Shown: positions 6,525 to 8,003 of the stretch, one piece after another | How the letters are laid out: every line of letters starts with the position of its first letter | Numbering within the stretch: position 1 is the first letter of the stretch | Origin: Actinomycetes bacterium | GTDB lineage: Bacteria; Actinomycetota; Coriobacteriia; Coriobacteriales; Eggerthellaceae | Length of the DNA: 8,003 nucleotides | Assembly: GCA_023395755.1 (NCBI GenBank) | Contig: JAEWYG010000187.1 | Span: 1-8,003, forward strand | Direction of reading: 5' to 3' | Program-made: the position numbers and the translations under genes | Notes under the pieces: generated by a model | Seen by the model: only the letters and a program-made list of their open reading frames with translations | What the model was told of the DNA's origin: nothing | Databases searched by the model: none

Positions 6525-7853
6525 TTACTTGTTGATATTTGGCTGTGTCGCTGCAATGGGCAGCACGGCCAAAAAAGTGGTACCTTCGCTCTCTGAGCTT
6601 CTGGCCTCGAGAGTGCCGCCATGTTCTTCGGCCACACCGCGGGCTATGGCGAGCCCCAACCCATAACTGTTATCGTCGCGAACACGTGCTTTATCCGCGC
6701 GGTAAAAACGGTCGAATACGTGAAGAAGATCGTCAGGCCCAATGGCGGGCCCGGTGTTATGTACGGATAAGGTGATATTCTTCACGCTTTGATGCAGGAC
6801 AACGTGTACGCTTCCGCCCTCGTTGGCGTACTTGCAGGCGTTGTCGACAAGGGTGGTCACGAGGCGCTGCAATCGTGAAGCGTCTCCTATGATAGTTACG
6901 TTGTGGTCAATTTCAGATAGTAGGTTTACCTTGCGCTCGAAGGCGACCGACTCGAATTGCAGAAGTTCTCCTTCCACCAAGTCAGTTAGATCGATGTGCT
7001 TGCGTGCTGCTTGAGCGGTGCCCTCGTCGATACGTGCCAGCAACAGCAGATCGCCCACAAGTTCTTGCATGCGGTCAGCCTCTGTTTGTGTGCTTTCTAT
7101 CCATTGGCTTTCGCTGGCAATGGAGCGCTCGGGGTGTTCTAGCAAGATGGAGGCGTTTGCCAAAATCACGGTAAGCGGTGTTTTTAGCTCATGCGATGCA
7201 TCGGCTATGAATCGTCGTTGTTGCTCCCACGCATTCTCTACCGGATGGAGTGCCCAGCGAGAAAAAAGCACGCTTATGACAAAGAATACCATCAAGGCAA
7301 GTGCGCCCACTCCCGCAAGGATCAACGCAAGATTTTGCCAATCGTTTGCGGTGCTCATATCGGCAAACGCAAGATAGGTAACGCCATTAATTTGTTGTTT
7401 GGCATAAAAAAGGCCAAGGTCGTTCAAGGTTCCCGAACCTTCAGGATGCTCGGTGAGTTGCTCGGATGCGCGAGTAAGCACGTCTTCGGCAAGTGAGGCG
7501 GTGATTTGTTCTGTTTGAGTCGCGATAAGGGAGCCATCTGCTTCGACAGAGTATACAGCTACGGGAATAAATGGATCAGACCCGCCACGTTTGCCACCAA
7601 TTTCCGGAGAACTTCCTTTGAGCGCCTGGTCGTTAGAGTGTGGAATGGTTGGGTCGATCTGTCCATCCTGAAGAATCTGAGATTGATTGTTGAGATGAGA
7701 TAATGATGCAAGAGACCCGTCAAGTGCTTCGTGTACGCGGTTTAGACTCTGCTGATAGTTGATAACACAAATAGCGGCAAACACCACCACCAATACCACC
7801 GCAATCATTGACATGATGATAGCGACGAATTTGACACGCAGTTTTTTAAGCAT
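6525..7853 (-). CDS. Sensor histidine kinase of a two-component system
   Basis: A 442-residue membrane kinase expected to autophosphorylate on histidine and pass the phosphate to the response regulator encoded just upstream. Helix one spans about 9-32 and helix two about 175-197. Between them is an extracytoplasmic sensor region of about 140 residues with no recognised domain and a basic/Gly patch (GGKRGGSD, 86-93). Only about 20 residues separate helix two from the phosphorylated His221 (SHELKTP, 220-226), so a full HAMP domain is missing; the short WALHPVENAWEQQRRF linker takes its place. The ATPase half shows the N box LVDNACKYA (335-343, Asn338), NTGPAIGP (366-373), the F box DRFYRADK (381-388) and the G2 box YGLGLAIARG (397-406), so all motifs needed for catalysis are present. 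The ribosome binding site AGGAG (7860-7864) is 6 bases from the ATG. The regulator stop codon is 18 bases upstream, so the two form an operon. The signal is unknown. Confidence 0.95.
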   Translation of the reverse strand: MLKKLRVKFVAIIMSMIAVVLVVVFAAICVINYQQSLNRVHEALDGSLASLSHLNNQSQILQDGQIDPTIPHSNDQALKGSSPEIGGKRGGSDPFIPVAVYSVEADGSLIATQTEQITASLAEDVLTRASEQLTEHPEGSGTLNDLGLFYAKQQINGVTYLAFADMSTANDWQNLALILAGVGALALMVFFVISVLFSRWALHPVENAWEQQRRFIADASHELKTPLTVILANASILLEHPERSIASESQWIESTQTEADRMQELVGDLLLLARIDEGTAQAARKHIDLTDLVEGELLQFESVAFERKVNLLSEIDHNVTIIGDASRLQRLVTTLVDNACKYANEGGSVHVVLHQSVKNITLSVHNTGPAIGPDDLLHVFDRFYRADKARVRDDNSYGLGLAIARGVAEEHGGTLEARSSESEGTTFLAVLPIAATQPNINK

Positions 7854-7871
7854 GGGTGACTCCTGCCTCAG

Positions 7872-8003
7872 TTAAACCATGTGCGCTTGCGCAGAAGGCT
7901 GGTCCGGCTTGTTTGAATCGTTCAACTCGTCCGGTTCGCTCGAATCGTATGGTTTGCTTTGGGTGGCGGCATCGACAGCAAGGCGGTAGCCTGCGCGCCT
8001 AAG
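7872..8003 (-). CDS. OmpR/PhoB-type response regulator, C-terminal end (cut by window edge)
   Basis: Only the last 43 codons are present; the gene begins beyond base 8003. The fragment opens with LRRAGYRL, the closing strand of the winged-helix DNA-binding domain of OmpR/PhoB-family regulators (usually R-G-x-GYRL or similar). The stop codon TAA lies 18 bases before the histidine kinase start, the standard order for a cognate pair. After GYRL, where most family members end within a few residues, this protein continues for 35 residues rich in Asp, Ser, Pro and Asn. Part of that tail is an imperfect tandem repeat of nine residues, YDSSEPDEL then NDSNKPDQP. The tail is probably disordered and its role is unknown. 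The family call rests on a short motif plus the operon context. Confidence 0.8.
   Translation of the reverse strand, partial: LRRAGYRLAVDAATQSKPYDSSEPDELNDSNKPDQPSAQAHMV
7902..7955 (-). repeat. Imperfect 27-bp tandem duplication inside the response regulator tail
   Basis: On the plus strand two adjacent copies begin GTCCGG at 7902 and 7929, and each carries GAATCGT about 13 bases further on (7914 and 7941). The 27-base period keeps the reading frame and encodes two related nine-residue units with the pattern (Y/N)DS(S/N)(E/K)PD(E/Q)(L/P). This suggests an old in-frame duplication that has since diverged. Confidence 0.6.

Overview
The window looks like chromosomal DNA of an anaerobic actinobacterium of the class Coriobacteriia, most likely a member of the Eggerthellaceae. 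The evidence is the combination of a Tat-exported lipoprotein of the fumarate-reductase-like flavoprotein family, a divergent multi-pass membrane protein with a C-terminal LuxR helix-turn-helix, and a type III glutamine synthetase. The first two form a pairing typical of Eggerthella and its relatives. The genus cannot be fixed from the sequence alone.

Layout, left to right: (1) the first 161 bases are the start of a leftward MFS transporter gene that runs off the edge, with a ribosome binding site and a likely promoter. (2) After a GC-rich hairpin terminator comes a leftward gene for a 618-residue exported FAD-dependent reductase (394-2250). (3) A 298-base divergent control region holds a perfect 13-bp inverted repeat and a promoter-like sequence. 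(4) A rightward membrane-bound LuxR-family regulator follows (2549-4090). (5) After a 189-base gap lies a rightward type III glutamine synthetase (4280-6370), followed by a strong hairpin. (6) A leftward two-component operon fills the right end: the tail of an OmpR/PhoB-type response regulator (7872-8003, cut by the window edge) and its sensor histidine kinase (6525-7853).

How the parts work together (inference): the flavoprotein probably acts outside the membrane as a terminal reductase for an unidentified organic electron acceptor. The divergent membrane LuxR protein probably senses a ligand and controls the reductase through the shared intergenic region. The three residues that define fumarate reductases appear to be missing from this flavoprotein, so its substrate is probably something else. 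It has no heme domain and no electron donor is encoded here. Glutamine synthetase (ammonium assimilation) and the two-component pair look like separate housekeeping and signalling units that converge between about 6371 and 6524.

The most interesting item is the reductase/regulator pair with its candidate operator. Smaller oddities are a five-codon reading frame overlapping the regulator's start, and an acidic, repeat-bearing tail on the response regulator. No RNA genes, insertion sequences, CRISPR arrays or attachment sites were seen.
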